DNA of 64,000 bases, from positions 2,356,001 to 2,420,000 of the forward strand of contig NZ_CP063812.1 of the NCBI RefSeq assembly GCF_015277855.1, written 5' to 3'. The notes under the pieces are model-generated. The model had not been told where the DNA came from. It was given only the letters and a program-made list of their open reading frames with translations, and made no database searches. The first letter of the stretch is position 1; each line of letters begins with the position of its first letter. Both the position numbers and the translations under genes were made by a program. Below, one piece after another: positions 55,001 through 62,654 of this stretch. This DNA is from Microbacterium cremeum. Lineage in GTDB: Bacteria; Actinomycetota; Actinomycetes; Actinomycetales; Microbacteriaceae.

Positions 55001-55042
55001 TGTACACCGCGTACAGGAGGCAGGTGGTGCTCGTACACCGCG
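55001..55042 (-). promoter_or_regulatory. Operator-like repeats upstream of aspA
   Basis: A tgtac-accgc-gtaca inverted repeat (55001-55015) is followed by a second copy of the gtacaccgcg word (55033-55042), giving direct repeats 31 bases apart. On the minus strand a TAGTGT hexamer (complement of 54972-54977) could be the -10, so a protein bound at the repeats would cover the -35 region and upstream DNA. Confidence 0.5.
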
Positions 55043-55050
55043 GCGTGAGG

Positions 55051-55959
55051 TCATCGCCGCTTGCGCGAGAACTCCTCGAGCCGCTGCTCGGGCGTCAGCC
55101 GCGACATCCGCTCGACCCACTCGGCCGAGAACACGTCGCCGGTCGGTGCGTCGACCACCGGAACGACGGCGTGCGTGATCGTGTCGTCGTACACGTGCAC
55201 GAGGTGGAACGACTGCCCGGCGTCCATGCCGTTCACCTCGACGGCCGGGCGCGCGAGGTTCATCGTGTAGCACGTGGCTGCCGCCACGCTCACGGGCACG
55301 CCCGCGAAGGTTCCGCTCGTCGAGTAGTGGAGGTGGCCGGCCAGGATCGCCCGCACGTCGGAGCCGGCGACGACCTCGGCGAGCCGCCCCTGGTCGCGCA
55401 GCTCCAGGATGTCGAACAGCGGTACGTGCGACGGCAGCGGGGGGTGGTGCAGGGCGAGGATCGTCCCGAGCGGCGCCGGCGACTCGAGCTCGCGACGCAG
55501 CCACTCCAGCTGCCCCGAGTCCAGGTCGCCGTGGTGCCACCCCGGCACACTGGAATCGAGCGCGACGAGCCGCAGCCCGTCGAGGTCCCAGACGCCGGTC
55601 ACCGGGTCTTCGGTCGGCTCGGCGCCGAACAGCACCTGTCGCATCGCGGGGCGCTCGTCGTGGTTGCCGGCGACCCACACCACCGGCGCCCCGAGCCGCT
55701 CGGCCACCGGCTCGACGGCATCCCGCAGCGCGGCATACGCGTCCGGCTCGCCGAGGTCTGCCAGGTCGCCCGTGAACACGATCGCGTCGGGGCGGATGCC
55801 GACCGCCTCGGCTGCCTCCAGGGTCCGGGCGAGGTTGCCCGCCGTGTCGAAGCGTCCGCCCAGCGGGGGGTTGCCCGCCAGCAGGTGCGTGTCGCTCACA
55901 TGCAGGAGCGTGCGCCGCGCGGGGGCGTACTGACCGAACTGCACGGGTGCCGTCGTCAT
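55051..55959 (-). CDS. Calcineurin-type metallophosphoesterase (CpdA-like)
   Basis: A 302-residue metallophosphoesterase with all five blocks: HVSDTHLLAG, FTGDLADLG, VAGNHDERP, LALHHPPLP and LAGHLHYSTSG. The size and layout match the 3',5'-cAMP phosphodiesterase CpdA group. A substrate other than cyclic nucleotide remains possible. I start at the ATG 55957-55959; a GTG two codons upstream is the alternative. Confidence 0.85.
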   Translation of the reverse strand: MTTAPVQFGQYAPARRTLLHVSDTHLLAGNPPLGGRFDTAGNLARTLEAAEAVGIRPDAIVFTGDLADLGEPDAYAALRDAVEPVAERLGAPVVWVAGNHDERPAMRQVLFGAEPTEDPVTGVWDLDGLRLVALDSSVPGWHHGDLDSGQLEWLRRELESPAPLGTILALHHPPLPSHVPLFDILELRDQGRLAEVVAGSDVRAILAGHLHYSTSGTFAGVPVSVAAATCYTMNLARPAVEVNGMDAGQSFHLVHVYDDTITHAVVPVVDAPTGDVFSAEWVERMSRLTPEQRLEEFSRKRR

Positions 55960-56002
55960 GCGCACAGCCTAGGCGGTGGCTGCGACCCCGCGCCGATCCG
56001 GC

Positions 56003-56335
56003 TCAGTGGTTGAAGACGATGAGCAGGATGCCGACGACCACTGCCGCCGCGCACACGGCGAAGCACACATACGCGCCGATGAGCGCGACGCGCTTCTGCG
56101 CCTCGGTGAGCGGGCTGCGCTTGGCCGCCTTCGCCGCCGCCTTCTCGGCCCGGCGCGCTTCCTTCTCGGAGATCACGGTGATCGCGTCGGTGAACTCGAC
56201 CGGCGCGACCACGGGCGCCCGGCCGGCTCGCACGAGCAGACGCAGCCCGAGGGCGTAGAAGCCGACCACCAGCACGGCGGCCGTCAGCGCGGCGAGGAAG
56301 ACCTGCACGAACGCCAGCCAGTTGATGACGATCAT
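56003..56335 (-). CDS. Small membrane protein coupled to pit
   Basis: A 110-residue protein with an N-terminal hydrophobic segment (NWLAFVQVFLAALTAAVLVVGFYALGL) and a C-terminal one (VALIGAYVCFAVCAAAVVVGILLIVF), joined by a charged loop with EKEARRAEKAAAKAAKR. It matches small proteins often following actinobacterial pit genes; the function is unknown. The ATG at 56333-56335 overlaps the pit stop (ATGA). Confidence 0.75.
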   Translation of the reverse strand: MIVINWLAFVQVFLAALTAAVLVVGFYALGLRLLVRAGRAPVVAPVEFTDAITVISEKEARRAEKAAAKAAKRSPLTEAQKRVALIGAYVCFAVCAAAVVVGILLIVFNH

Positions 56336-57681
56336 CGCTCGCCTCCCTCGTTCGGCGCGGTGGGCGCCGGTTCCGCGGCGGGCGCGCCCTTCGCCGCCTT
56401 GCCCGCCTTCGCCGCCTTCGCGGCCTTCTCGGCCTTGGCCGCCTTCTTCGCGGCGGCCTCGTCTGCGGCGCGACGGCGTGCCTCCTCGCGCGCGATCGCG
56501 CGCTGCCGGCGCGTGGGCGGCGGATTGCGCTTGACCTTCACCGCGCGCCCGGACTCGGCGACCTCGCTCATCGCGTTCGCCGCGGTCACGGCGTTGCGGC
56601 GCGAGCGCAGGAACAGGCCCAGGATGATCGTGACCGCGAGCACCGCGTCGATGATGATGCCCCAGAAGCCGAGCGACACGGCGATGAACGCGGCGACGGC
56701 GCCCACCGCACCGGCCGCGGGGAGTGTCAGCACCCAGCCGATCATGATGCGACCGGCAGTGCGCCAGCGCACCTGCGAGCCGCGGCGGCCGAGCCCCGAC
56801 CCGATGACCGACCCCGACGCGACCTGCGTCGTCGACAGCGCGAACCCGAGGGCGCTCGAGGCCAGGATGGTCGCTGCGGTCGAACTCTCGGCCGCGAAGC
56901 CCTGCGCCGGCTTGACGTCGGTGAGGCCCTTGCCGAGCGTGCGGATGATGCGCCAGCCGCCCATGTAGGTGCCGAGGGCGATCGTGATCGCGCACGCGAA
57001 GATGACCCACGTCTGAGGGTCGGCGTCGGAGGAGGACTGCCAGCCCGCCGTGATGAGCGCGAGCGTGATGACGCCCATCGTCTTCTGCGCGTCGTTGGTG
57101 CCGTGCGCGAGCGCGACGAGCGACGACGTGAAGATCTGCCCGAAGCGGAAGCCGTCGCGCCCGTCGGGCTTGCTGTCGTATCGCCGCGTGAGCGCGTAGG
57201 CGAGCTTCGTCACCGTGAAGGCGATGACACCCGCCGTCAGCGGCGCGATCACCGCCGGGAGGATCACCTTCGACATGACGACGCCGAAGTCGATCGCCAT
57301 GAACCCGACGCCCACGATCGTGGCGCCGATGAGGCCGCCGAACAGCGCGTGAGAAGACGACGACGGCAGGCCCAGCAGCCACGTCAGCATGTTCCAGGTG
57401 ATCGCGCCGATCAGGCCGGCGAAGATGACGGCGGGGAAGACGGATGCCGAGATGTCGTCTTCCCGGATGATGCCGCCCGAGATGGTCTTGGCCACCTCCG
57501 TCGACAGGAACGCGCCGACGAGATTGAGGATGGCTGCCAGGAGCACGGCCGTCTTGGGCTTCAGTGCGCCGGTCGCGATGGGCGTCGCCATCGCGTTCGC
57601 GGTGTCGTGGAATCCGTTCGTGAAGTCGAAGAACAGCGCCAGCACGATCACCAGCACGATGATGAGGGTTGCGGTTTCCAC
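56332..57681 (-). CDS. pitA: Inorganic phosphate transporter Pit
   Basis: A 449-residue low-affinity phosphate transporter of the PitA family. The first half has FDFTNGFHDTANAMATPIATGAL, the family FTNGFHD signature, and GLPSSSSHALFGGLIGA. The second repeat includes SLVALAHGTNDAQKTMGVI. The C-terminus has a long Ala/Lys coil and the acidic end. The start is GTG at 57679-57681. A PHO box lies about 60 bases upstream, implying control by phosphate through PhoP. The small membrane gene follows. Confidence 0.93.
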   Translation of the reverse strand: METATLIIVLVIVLALFFDFTNGFHDTANAMATPIATGALKPKTAVLLAAILNLVGAFLSTEVAKTISGGIIREDDISASVFPAVIFAGLIGAITWNMLTWLLGLPSSSSHALFGGLIGATIVGVGFMAIDFGVVMSKVILPAVIAPLTAGVIAFTVTKLAYALTRRYDSKPDGRDGFRFGQIFTSSLVALAHGTNDAQKTMGVITLALITAGWQSSSDADPQTWVIFACAITIALGTYMGGWRIIRTLGKGLTDVKPAQGFAAESSTAATILASSALGFALSTTQVASGSVIGSGLGRRGSQVRWRTAGRIMIGWVLTLPAAGAVGAVAAFIAVSLGFWGIIIDAVLAVTIILGLFLRSRRNAVTAANAMSEVAESGRAVKVKRNPPPTRRQRAIAREEARRRAADEAAAKKAAKAEKAAKAAKAGKAAKGAPAAEPAPTAPNEGGER

Positions 57682-57742
57682 CGTTCGCTTTCCGTGAGGG
57701 GTGGGGTGTGGATGCCGACGGGATCGGCGTGACGAACGAACA

Positions 57743-57760
57743 GTTCACCTTTTGTTCAGG
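57743..57760. promoter_or_regulatory. PHO box upstream of pit
   Basis: Two 7-base repeats gttcacc (57743-57749) and gttcagg (57754-57760) with a 4-base tttt spacer match the actinobacterial PhoP box (direct repeats of GTTCACC with 4-base gaps). It is 62 bases from the pit start and about 108 bases from the divergent peptidase start, so it could act on either. Confidence 0.75.
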
Positions 57761-57854
57761 AACCGGCAACCGGCCAGCAAGAATCCTACAACGGCTGCCC
57801 GAGCGGTCAACTCACGCGCGGCACCGGCGCGGACGCACCCTCGCCGCGGGCGAC

Positions 57855-57860
57855 TACCGT
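57855..57860 (+). promoter_or_regulatory. -10-like TACCGT before a leaderless start
   Basis: TACCGT ends seven bases before the GTG at 57868 and there is no ribosome binding site. A GTG at 57859 lies inside this hexamer, which argues for the second GTG as the true start. Confidence 0.45.
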
Positions 57861-57867
57861 GGACACC

Positions 57868-59991
57868 GTGACCGCCCACGACACGTCCGCCCTCCCGCCC
57901 GCACCCGTCGCCCAGACCCGCCCGGTGATCCGTTCGCACCACGGTGACGACGTCGAGGACCGCTACGAGTGGTTCCGCGCGAAGGAGGACGCCGCGGTCA
58001 TCGAACACCTCGAAGCAGAGAACGCCTACACCGCCCGGCGCACCGCGCACCTCCAGGGCCTGCGCGAGCGGATCTTCGACGAGATCAAGGGCCGCACCCT
58101 CGAGACCGACCTCTCGGTGCCGACCCGCCGGGGCCAGTGGTGGTACTACGGCCGCACCCTCGAGGGCAAGCAGTACGGCATCCAGTGCCGCGCTCCCCTG
58201 TCCTCTCCCGACGACTGGACCCCTCCCGAGCTCTCCCCCGACGCCCCGGTGCCCGGTGAGCAGATCCTGCTCGACAACAACGTCGAAGCCGAGGGCCACG
58301 AGTTCTTCTCGCTCGGCAGCTTCGAGGTCTCGGACGACGGGCACCTCATGCTCTTCGGCGTCGACGTCGCCGGCGACGAGAGGTACACCGTGCGCGTGCG
58401 CGACCTCGTCACGGGCGAGCAGCTGCCCGACGAGATCCCCGGGACCTTCGCCGGCGCCACCTTCTCGCCCGACGGCCGCTTCATCGTCTACACGACGGTC
58501 GACGACGCCTGGCGTCCCGACACGGTGTGGCTGCACGAGCTCGGAACGCCCGTCGAGGACGACGTGAGACTCTTCCACGAGCCCGACGAGAGGTTCTGGG
58601 TGGGCGCCGGGTTTACCCGCAGCGACCGCTACCTCGTGATCGGGCTCGGATCGTCGATCACCTCCGAGGAGTGGCTGCTGGATGCCTCGGACCTGCGTGG
58701 CGAGCCGCGCGTGGTGTGGCCGCGCACGGAGGGCGTCGAGTACGACTCCGAGCACGCGGTCGTCGACGGCGAGGACGTGCTGTTCGTCCTCCACAACGAC
58801 GGCGCCCTGGACTTCGAACTGGTGCGGGTCGCGGCATCCGACCCCTCCGGCGCCCGCGAGGTCGTGATCCCGCACCGTCCCGGCGAGCGGCTGCTGGGCG
58901 TGTCGACGTTCCGCGACTGGGGCGTCGTCGGCTACCGGCGCGGCGGCCTCGCGCGCCTCGGTCTGCTCGACTACGCGACCGGCGACGTCAGCGAGATCGA
59001 ATTCGACGAGCCGCTGTACTCGGTCGGCACCGGCGGCAACCCCGAGTGGGCTCCCCCGATGCTGCGGCTGGGCTACGGCTCGTTCGTGACGCCCGGCACC
59101 GTCTACGACCTGGACGTCGCGACCCGCGAGCTTCACCTCCGCAAGCGCCAGCCGGTGCTCGGCGGCTACGAGTCCGGCGACTACGCCCAGGCGCGCGTGT
59201 GGGCGACGGCCCAGGACGGCGCGCAGATCCCGATCTCTCTCGTCTGGAAGCGCTCGTTCGGAGACGCCGGCGCCGCGCCCCGCCCGCTGCACCTGTACGG
59301 CTACGGCTCGTACGAGCACTCGATCGAGCCCGGCTTCTCGGTGCCGCGCCTGTCGGAGCTGGATCGCGGCGTCGTCTTCGCCGTCGCCCACGTGCGCGGC
59401 GGCGGCGAGATGGGCCGCCAGTGGTACGAGGACGGCAAGCTGCTCAGCAAGCGCAACACCTTCACCGACTTCGTCGACTGCGCGCAGCACCTCGTCGACA
59501 ACGGCTTCACGTCGGCATCGCAGCTCGTGGCAGAGGGCGGCTCGGCGGGCGGGCTGCTCATGGGAGCCGTCGCGAACCTCGCGCCCGAGCTGTTCGCGGG
59601 AGTCCTCGCCGACGTGCCGTTCGTCGACGCCCTCACGACGATCCTCGACCCGTCGCTGCCCCTCACCGTCATCGAGTGGGACGAGTGGGGCGACCCGCTG
59701 CACGACCCCGACGTGTACGCCTACATGAAGTCCTACTCGCCCTACGAGAACGTGCGAACGGATGCCTCGTACCCCCGCATCCTCGCCGTCACCTCGCTCA
59801 ACGACACCCGGGTGCTGTACGTCGAGCCGGCGAAGTGGGTCGCGCGTCTGCGCGAGGTCGGCGCCGATGCCCTGCTGAAGTGCGAGATGGTCGCCGGCCA
59901 CGGCGGCGTCTCGGGCCGCTACAACGCGTGGCGCGAGCGCGCGTTCGAGCTCGCCTGGCTGCTGGACGTCCTCGGCGTCGCCGACGCCTGA
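57868..59991 (+). CDS. ptrB: Prolyl oligopeptidase family serine peptidase (oligopeptidase B)
   Basis: A 707-residue S9A peptidase of the oligopeptidase B type, which cleaves short peptides after basic residues. The N-terminal part has HHGDDVEDRYEWFRAKED, GRTLEGKQYGIQCR, and beta-propeller repeats (DVAGDERYTVRVRDLVTG, TFSPDGRFIVYT). The catalytic domain has YGSYEHSIEPGFS, AHVRGGGEMGRQWYEDGK, the nucleophile in VAEGGSAGGLLMGA, the aspartate region TSLNDTRVLYVEP and the histidine in MVAGHGGVSGRYN. It has no signal peptide. The start could also be the GTG at 57859. Confidence 0.92.
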   Translation: MTAHDTSALPPAPVAQTRPVIRSHHGDDVEDRYEWFRAKEDAAVIEHLEAENAYTARRTAHLQGLRERIFDEIKGRTLETDLSVPTRRGQWWYYGRTLEGKQYGIQCRAPLSSPDDWTPPELSPDAPVPGEQILLDNNVEAEGHEFFSLGSFEVSDDGHLMLFGVDVAGDERYTVRVRDLVTGEQLPDEIPGTFAGATFSPDGRFIVYTTVDDAWRPDTVWLHELGTPVEDDVRLFHEPDERFWVGAGFTRSDRYLVIGLGSSITSEEWLLDASDLRGEPRVVWPRTEGVEYDSEHAVVDGEDVLFVLHNDGALDFELVRVAASDPSGAREVVIPHRPGERLLGVSTFRDWGVVGYRRGGLARLGLLDYATGDVSEIEFDEPLYSVGTGGNPEWAPPMLRLGYGSFVTPGTVYDLDVATRELHLRKRQPVLGGYESGDYAQARVWATAQDGAQIPISLVWKRSFGDAGAAPRPLHLYGYGSYEHSIEPGFSVPRLSELDRGVVFAVAHVRGGGEMGRQWYEDGKLLSKRNTFTDFVDCAQHLVDNGFTSASQLVAEGGSAGGLLMGAVANLAPELFAGVLADVPFVDALTTILDPSLPLTVIEWDEWGDPLHDPDVYAYMKSYSPYENVRTDASYPRILAVTSLNDTRVLYVEPAKWVARLREVGADALLKCEMVAGHGGVSGRYNAWRERAFELAWLLDVLGVADA

Positions 59992-60005
59992 CCCCCCCCG
60001 CAGTA

Positions 60006-60047
60006 CCGCCCCGCCGCGCTCCCGCCCCGCCGCGCTCCCGCCCCGCC
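60006..60047. repeat. Short GC-rich tandem repeat
   Basis: A 16-base unit, ccgccccgccgcgctc, is repeated two and a half times (60006-60021, 60022-60037, 60038-60047). It lies between the peptidase stop and the first hairpin element. Confidence 0.7.
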
Positions 60048-60081
60048 TCTCCCCTGCCTCGCTCGTCCTGACCTCTTTGCC

Positions 60082-60155
60082 AAATCAGGACATCTGGCGA
60101 ACGCAGGACGTTTCTGCGCCGAAACCTCCTGCCTCCGCCAGATGTCCTGTTCTCG
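60082..60155. mobile_element. Inverted-repeat element, copy A
   Basis: An approximately 74-base element starting aaatcaggacatctggcg. Its ends, caggacatctggcg (60086-60099) and cgccagatgtcctg (60136-60149), are exact inverted repeats of 14 bases. An inner pair (gcaggacgttt and aaacctcctgc) also matches with one mismatch, so the whole element folds into one long hairpin. A homologous element (copy B) lies at 61233-61315 in the same orientation. It looks like a non-autonomous palindromic element (REP or MITE type). Confidence 0.75.
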
Positions 60156-60278
60156 CGATGACGCGAGGCAGAGGTGGCGCCGAGTTCGGCTCCTCCACAA
60201 CGGGGACGACGGCGCAGTTGCGCACAGGTGTGCGGCATCGGCAGCAGACGGCTTCCGCGGGCCCGAAGAATCGTCGGC

Positions 60279-61175
60279 ATGTCGAACACATCCCATATCC
60301 GTCCACGGCCGCGCCCGCGACGAGCAGAAGTCGCGCAGCGGGTCCGGAGCAACTCCGGCGTCCTGCACAGTTCCGATGCGCGCGCGGCCGGCTTCACCGT
60401 GTACGACATCGCGGCGGCGGTGCGGGCCGGTGCGATCGAGCGGGTGCGACGTTCGTGGCTGGTCACGCCCGACTGCGATCCCCGACGGCGGGCTGCAGCG
60501 ACGGTGAGCGGCAGGGTCACGTGCGTGAGCGCCGCCGCGCTGGCCGGTTTCTGGACGCCGACCGGAGTTCGGGCGGACGAGAGGGTCCATGTCGCCATCG
60601 CGTCCACCGCCGCGCGGGTCATGTCCAAAGAGTTGCGCCTGCATTGGGGGCGCGGCCCGGCACCGGTGGGCCGCAACGACAACGCGGATCCCGTCCTCAA
60701 CGTCCTGTTCCACGTCGCGCACTGCCTATCGAGACGCGACGCACTGGCGGTGTGGGAATCCGCAATACGGAAGAAGGCCGTGGATGCCGAAGTGCTCGAG
60801 CGCGTGGCCTGGCGGAGCACGCAGGCCGCCGAACTGGCGGCTGTCGCTTCCTCGTTATCGGATTCAGGGCTCGAGACCGTCTTCGTCGACGGACTGCGCC
60901 GCACCGGAGTGTCCGTACGGCAGCAGGTGTGGATCGACAGCCGCCCCGTCGACGGACTCATCGGCACGTCGCTCGTGACTCAGATCGACGGCTTCGCGCA
61001 CCACAGCAGCGCGGCCGATCGACGGCGTGATCTCGAAGCCGACGCGCGGCTGATCGCTCGCGGCTACATCGTGCTCCGATTCGACTATCACCAGGTGCTG
61101 TTCGACTGGCCGTATGTGGTCGAGACGATCCTGACAGCCATCGCGCAGGGCGCCCATCAGCGACGCGTTCGCTGA
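60279..61175 (+). CDS. Endonuclease-like protein with DUF559/AbiEi-like layout
   Basis: A 298-residue protein. The N-terminal part (VRSNSGVLHSSDARAAGFTVYDIAAAVRAGAIERVRRSWLV) is a winged-helix, AbiEi-like antitoxin-type domain. The C-terminal part has the DUF559 (Vsr-like nuclease) pattern: RPVDGLIGTSLVTQIDGFAHH, RRRDLEADARLIARGYIVLRFDY. The usual E-x-D is Q-x-D here. Such proteins are widespread in actinobacteria, with unknown function. The ATG is at 60279; G+C and codon choice look lower than in neighbouring genes. It is bracketed by two copies of a hairpin element, which suggests acquisition. Confidence 0.7.
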   Translation: MSNTSHIRPRPRPRRAEVAQRVRSNSGVLHSSDARAAGFTVYDIAAAVRAGAIERVRRSWLVTPDCDPRRRAAATVSGRVTCVSAAALAGFWTPTGVRADERVHVAIASTAARVMSKELRLHWGRGPAPVGRNDNADPVLNVLFHVAHCLSRRDALAVWESAIRKKAVDAEVLERVAWRSTQAAELAAVASSLSDSGLETVFVDGLRRTGVSVRQQVWIDSRPVDGLIGTSLVTQIDGFAHHSSAADRRRDLEADARLIARGYIVLRFDYHQVLFDWPYVVETILTAIAQGAHQRRVR

Positions 61176-61232
61176 TCCCGCCATGCGCTACTCCGATCCG
61201 GCCCCGCTCTTCTCCTGATCCCGCCCCGCGCT

Positions 61233-61315
61233 TCTCCGAAATCAGGACATCTGACGAAAGCAGGATCTTCGGCGCGGAAACGTCCTGTCTCCGCCAGATG
61301 TCCTGATTTCGGAGA
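61233..61315. mobile_element. Inverted-repeat element, copy B
   Basis: The left arm (61233-61256, beginning tctccgaaatcaggacatct) and right arm (61292-61315) are inverted repeats of 24 bases with one mismatch. The 35-base centre holds caggatcttcggcgcggaaacgtcctg, equivalent to the centre of copy A. The arm sequence shared with copy A is aaatcaggacatctgrcg. The two copies flank a single gene. Confidence 0.75.
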
Positions 61316-61324
61316 GCGCGCGGG

Positions 61325-61445
61325 GGCGCACGGAGGTGCACGGGCGCGGGGCGCACGGAGGTGCCAGGGCACGCGCGCGGCGCGAGGCGCGGAGGCTGTG
61401 AGAGCTCGGCGCGGGCCTGGGCGCGCGGCGCGGAGGCTGTGAGAG
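61325..61445. repeat. GC-rich tandem words downstream of element B
   Basis: The word ggcgcacggaggtgc occurs at 61325-61339 and 61350-61364 (period 25), and ggcgcggaggctgtgagag occurs at 61386-61404 and 61427-61445 (period 41). No coding function is seen. Confidence 0.65.
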
Positions 61446-61469
61446 TCGGGGCGAGGGGCGGGGGGCGAC

Positions 61470-61492
61470 GGATGCCTCGGAGCGAGGCATCC
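61470..61492 (-). terminator. Terminator of pfkA
   Basis: A perfect 10-bp stem, ggatgcctcg and cgaggcatcc, surrounds gag and lies nine bases after the pfkA stop on the minus strand. No T-tract follows. Confidence 0.75.
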
Positions 61493-61501
61493 GGTCAAGG
61501 A

Positions 61502-62530
61502 TCAGCCGAAGAGGGCTGCGGCCTCTTCGTAGCGGTACAGGGGCACGCTGTTGAGCTCACCCAGCGCGTCGGCGAACGGCACGCGGACGATGTCGATGCC
61601 GCGCAGCGCCACCATCTGACCCCACGCGCCGTCGACGATCGCATCGGCGGCGTGCAGGCCGAGGCGGGTGGCGAGGACGCGGTCGAAGCCGGACGGCGAG
61701 CCGCCGCGCTGGATGTGACCGAGCACCGTCGCCCGGGTCTCGATGCCAGTGATGCGCTCGATCTCGGGCGCGAGCACCTCGCTGATCCCACCGAGGCGCG
61801 GACGGTTGAAGGCGTCGAGCCCCTTGTCGGAGTAAGCCTCGTCCTGCCCCTTGAGCTTGAAGCCCTCCGACACGACGACGAGCGGCGCGCGACCGCGGTC
61901 GTGCGCCCGGGTGACGAGCTCGGTGATGTCGTCGATGGAGAGGGGCACCTCGGGGATGCAGATCGCGTGGGCGCCTGCGGCGATTCCCGCGTGCAGGGCG
62001 ATCCAGCCGACGTGGCGGCCCATGACCTCGGCGACCATGCACCGCTGGTGCGAGTCGCCCGTGGTGCGGAGGCGATCCATCGCGTCGGTGGCGATGTTCA
62101 CGGCGGTGTCGAAGCCGAACGAGTAGTCGGTGGCGCGCAGGTCGTTGTCGATCGTCTTGGGAACGCCGAGCACGTTGATGCCGTCGTTCGAGAGTCGGTT
62201 GGCCGCGGCCAGCGTGCCTTCGCCGCCGATCGCGATGATGCCGTCGATGCGGTGGCCGTACAACGTCTTGGCGATGTTCTCGGCGCCGCCGCGGGGGCCC
62301 TCGTACGGGTTGGTGCGGCTGGTGCCGAGGATCGTGCCGCCCACCTTCGACAGGCCCTTGACCTCGTGGCGCGTCAGCGGGAAGAAGTCGCCGTCGACGA
62401 CACCCCGCCAGCCGTCGCGGATGCCGACGAACTCGAGGTCGTACGTCGTCGTACCCTTGAGCACGACGCCGCGGATGACCGCGTTGAGTCCGGGGCAATC
62501 GCCGCCGCTCGTCAGGATGCCGATCTTCAT
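61502..62530 (-). CDS. pfkA: 6-phosphofructokinase
   Basis: A 342-residue phosphofructokinase, which converts fructose-6-phosphate to the 1,6-bisphosphate in glycolysis. ILTSGGDCPGLNAVIRG, GTSRTNPYEG, IAIGGEGTLAAANRL, VPKTIDNDLRATDYSFGFDTA and MGRHVGWIALHAG are present. The glycine in GGEG with lysine in PKTIDND is the combination seen in actinobacterial ATP-dependent group III enzymes; PPi use is less likely but not excluded. The ATG is at 62528-62530. An inverted repeat lies in its leader. Confidence 0.93.
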   Translation of the reverse strand: MKIGILTSGGDCPGLNAVIRGVVLKGTTTYDLEFVGIRDGWRGVVDGDFFPLTRHEVKGLSKVGGTILGTSRTNPYEGPRGGAENIAKTLYGHRIDGIIAIGGEGTLAAANRLSNDGINVLGVPKTIDNDLRATDYSFGFDTAVNIATDAMDRLRTTGDSHQRCMVAEVMGRHVGWIALHAGIAAGAHAICIPEVPLSIDDITELVTRAHDRGRAPLVVVSEGFKLKGQDEAYSDKGLDAFNRPRLGGISEVLAPEIERITGIETRATVLGHIQRGGSPSGFDRVLATRLGLHAADAIVDGAWGQMVALRGIDIVRVPFADALGELNSVPLYRYEEAAALFG

Positions 62531-62545
62531 AGCTGTGTTCCTCGC

Positions 62546-62588
62546 TGTCGGGTGAAGAGAGTCGGCGACGCTGCCTCACCCGACATTA
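62546..62588 (-). promoter_or_regulatory. Inverted repeat and -10 in the pfkA leader
   Basis: Two 10-base arms, tgtcgggtga (62546-62555) and tcacccgaca (62576-62585), are exact inverted repeats 20 bases apart, 16-55 bases upstream of pfkA. On the minus strand TAATGT (complement of 62583-62588) overlaps the distal arm and is a plausible -10. It could be an operator or an RNA hairpin. Confidence 0.55.
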
Positions 62589-62654
62589 GTGCCGGATGCC
62601 GCGGCCTGCCACACGGAGCGGCCCGAGCCGTCGACGCCCTGGTCGGCAGAGCCT

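Larger units (their letters stand above)
61176..61501. other. 326-base gap with hairpin element and GC-rich repeats
   Basis: This gap between the endonuclease gene and pfkA contains no gene that I can support. It holds inverted-repeat element copy B, two copies of ggcgcacggaggtgc, two copies of a 19-base gcgcggaggctgtgag-type word, and the pfkA terminator. The extreme G+C bias and lack of coding structure suggest a repeat-rich region. Confidence 0.6.
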
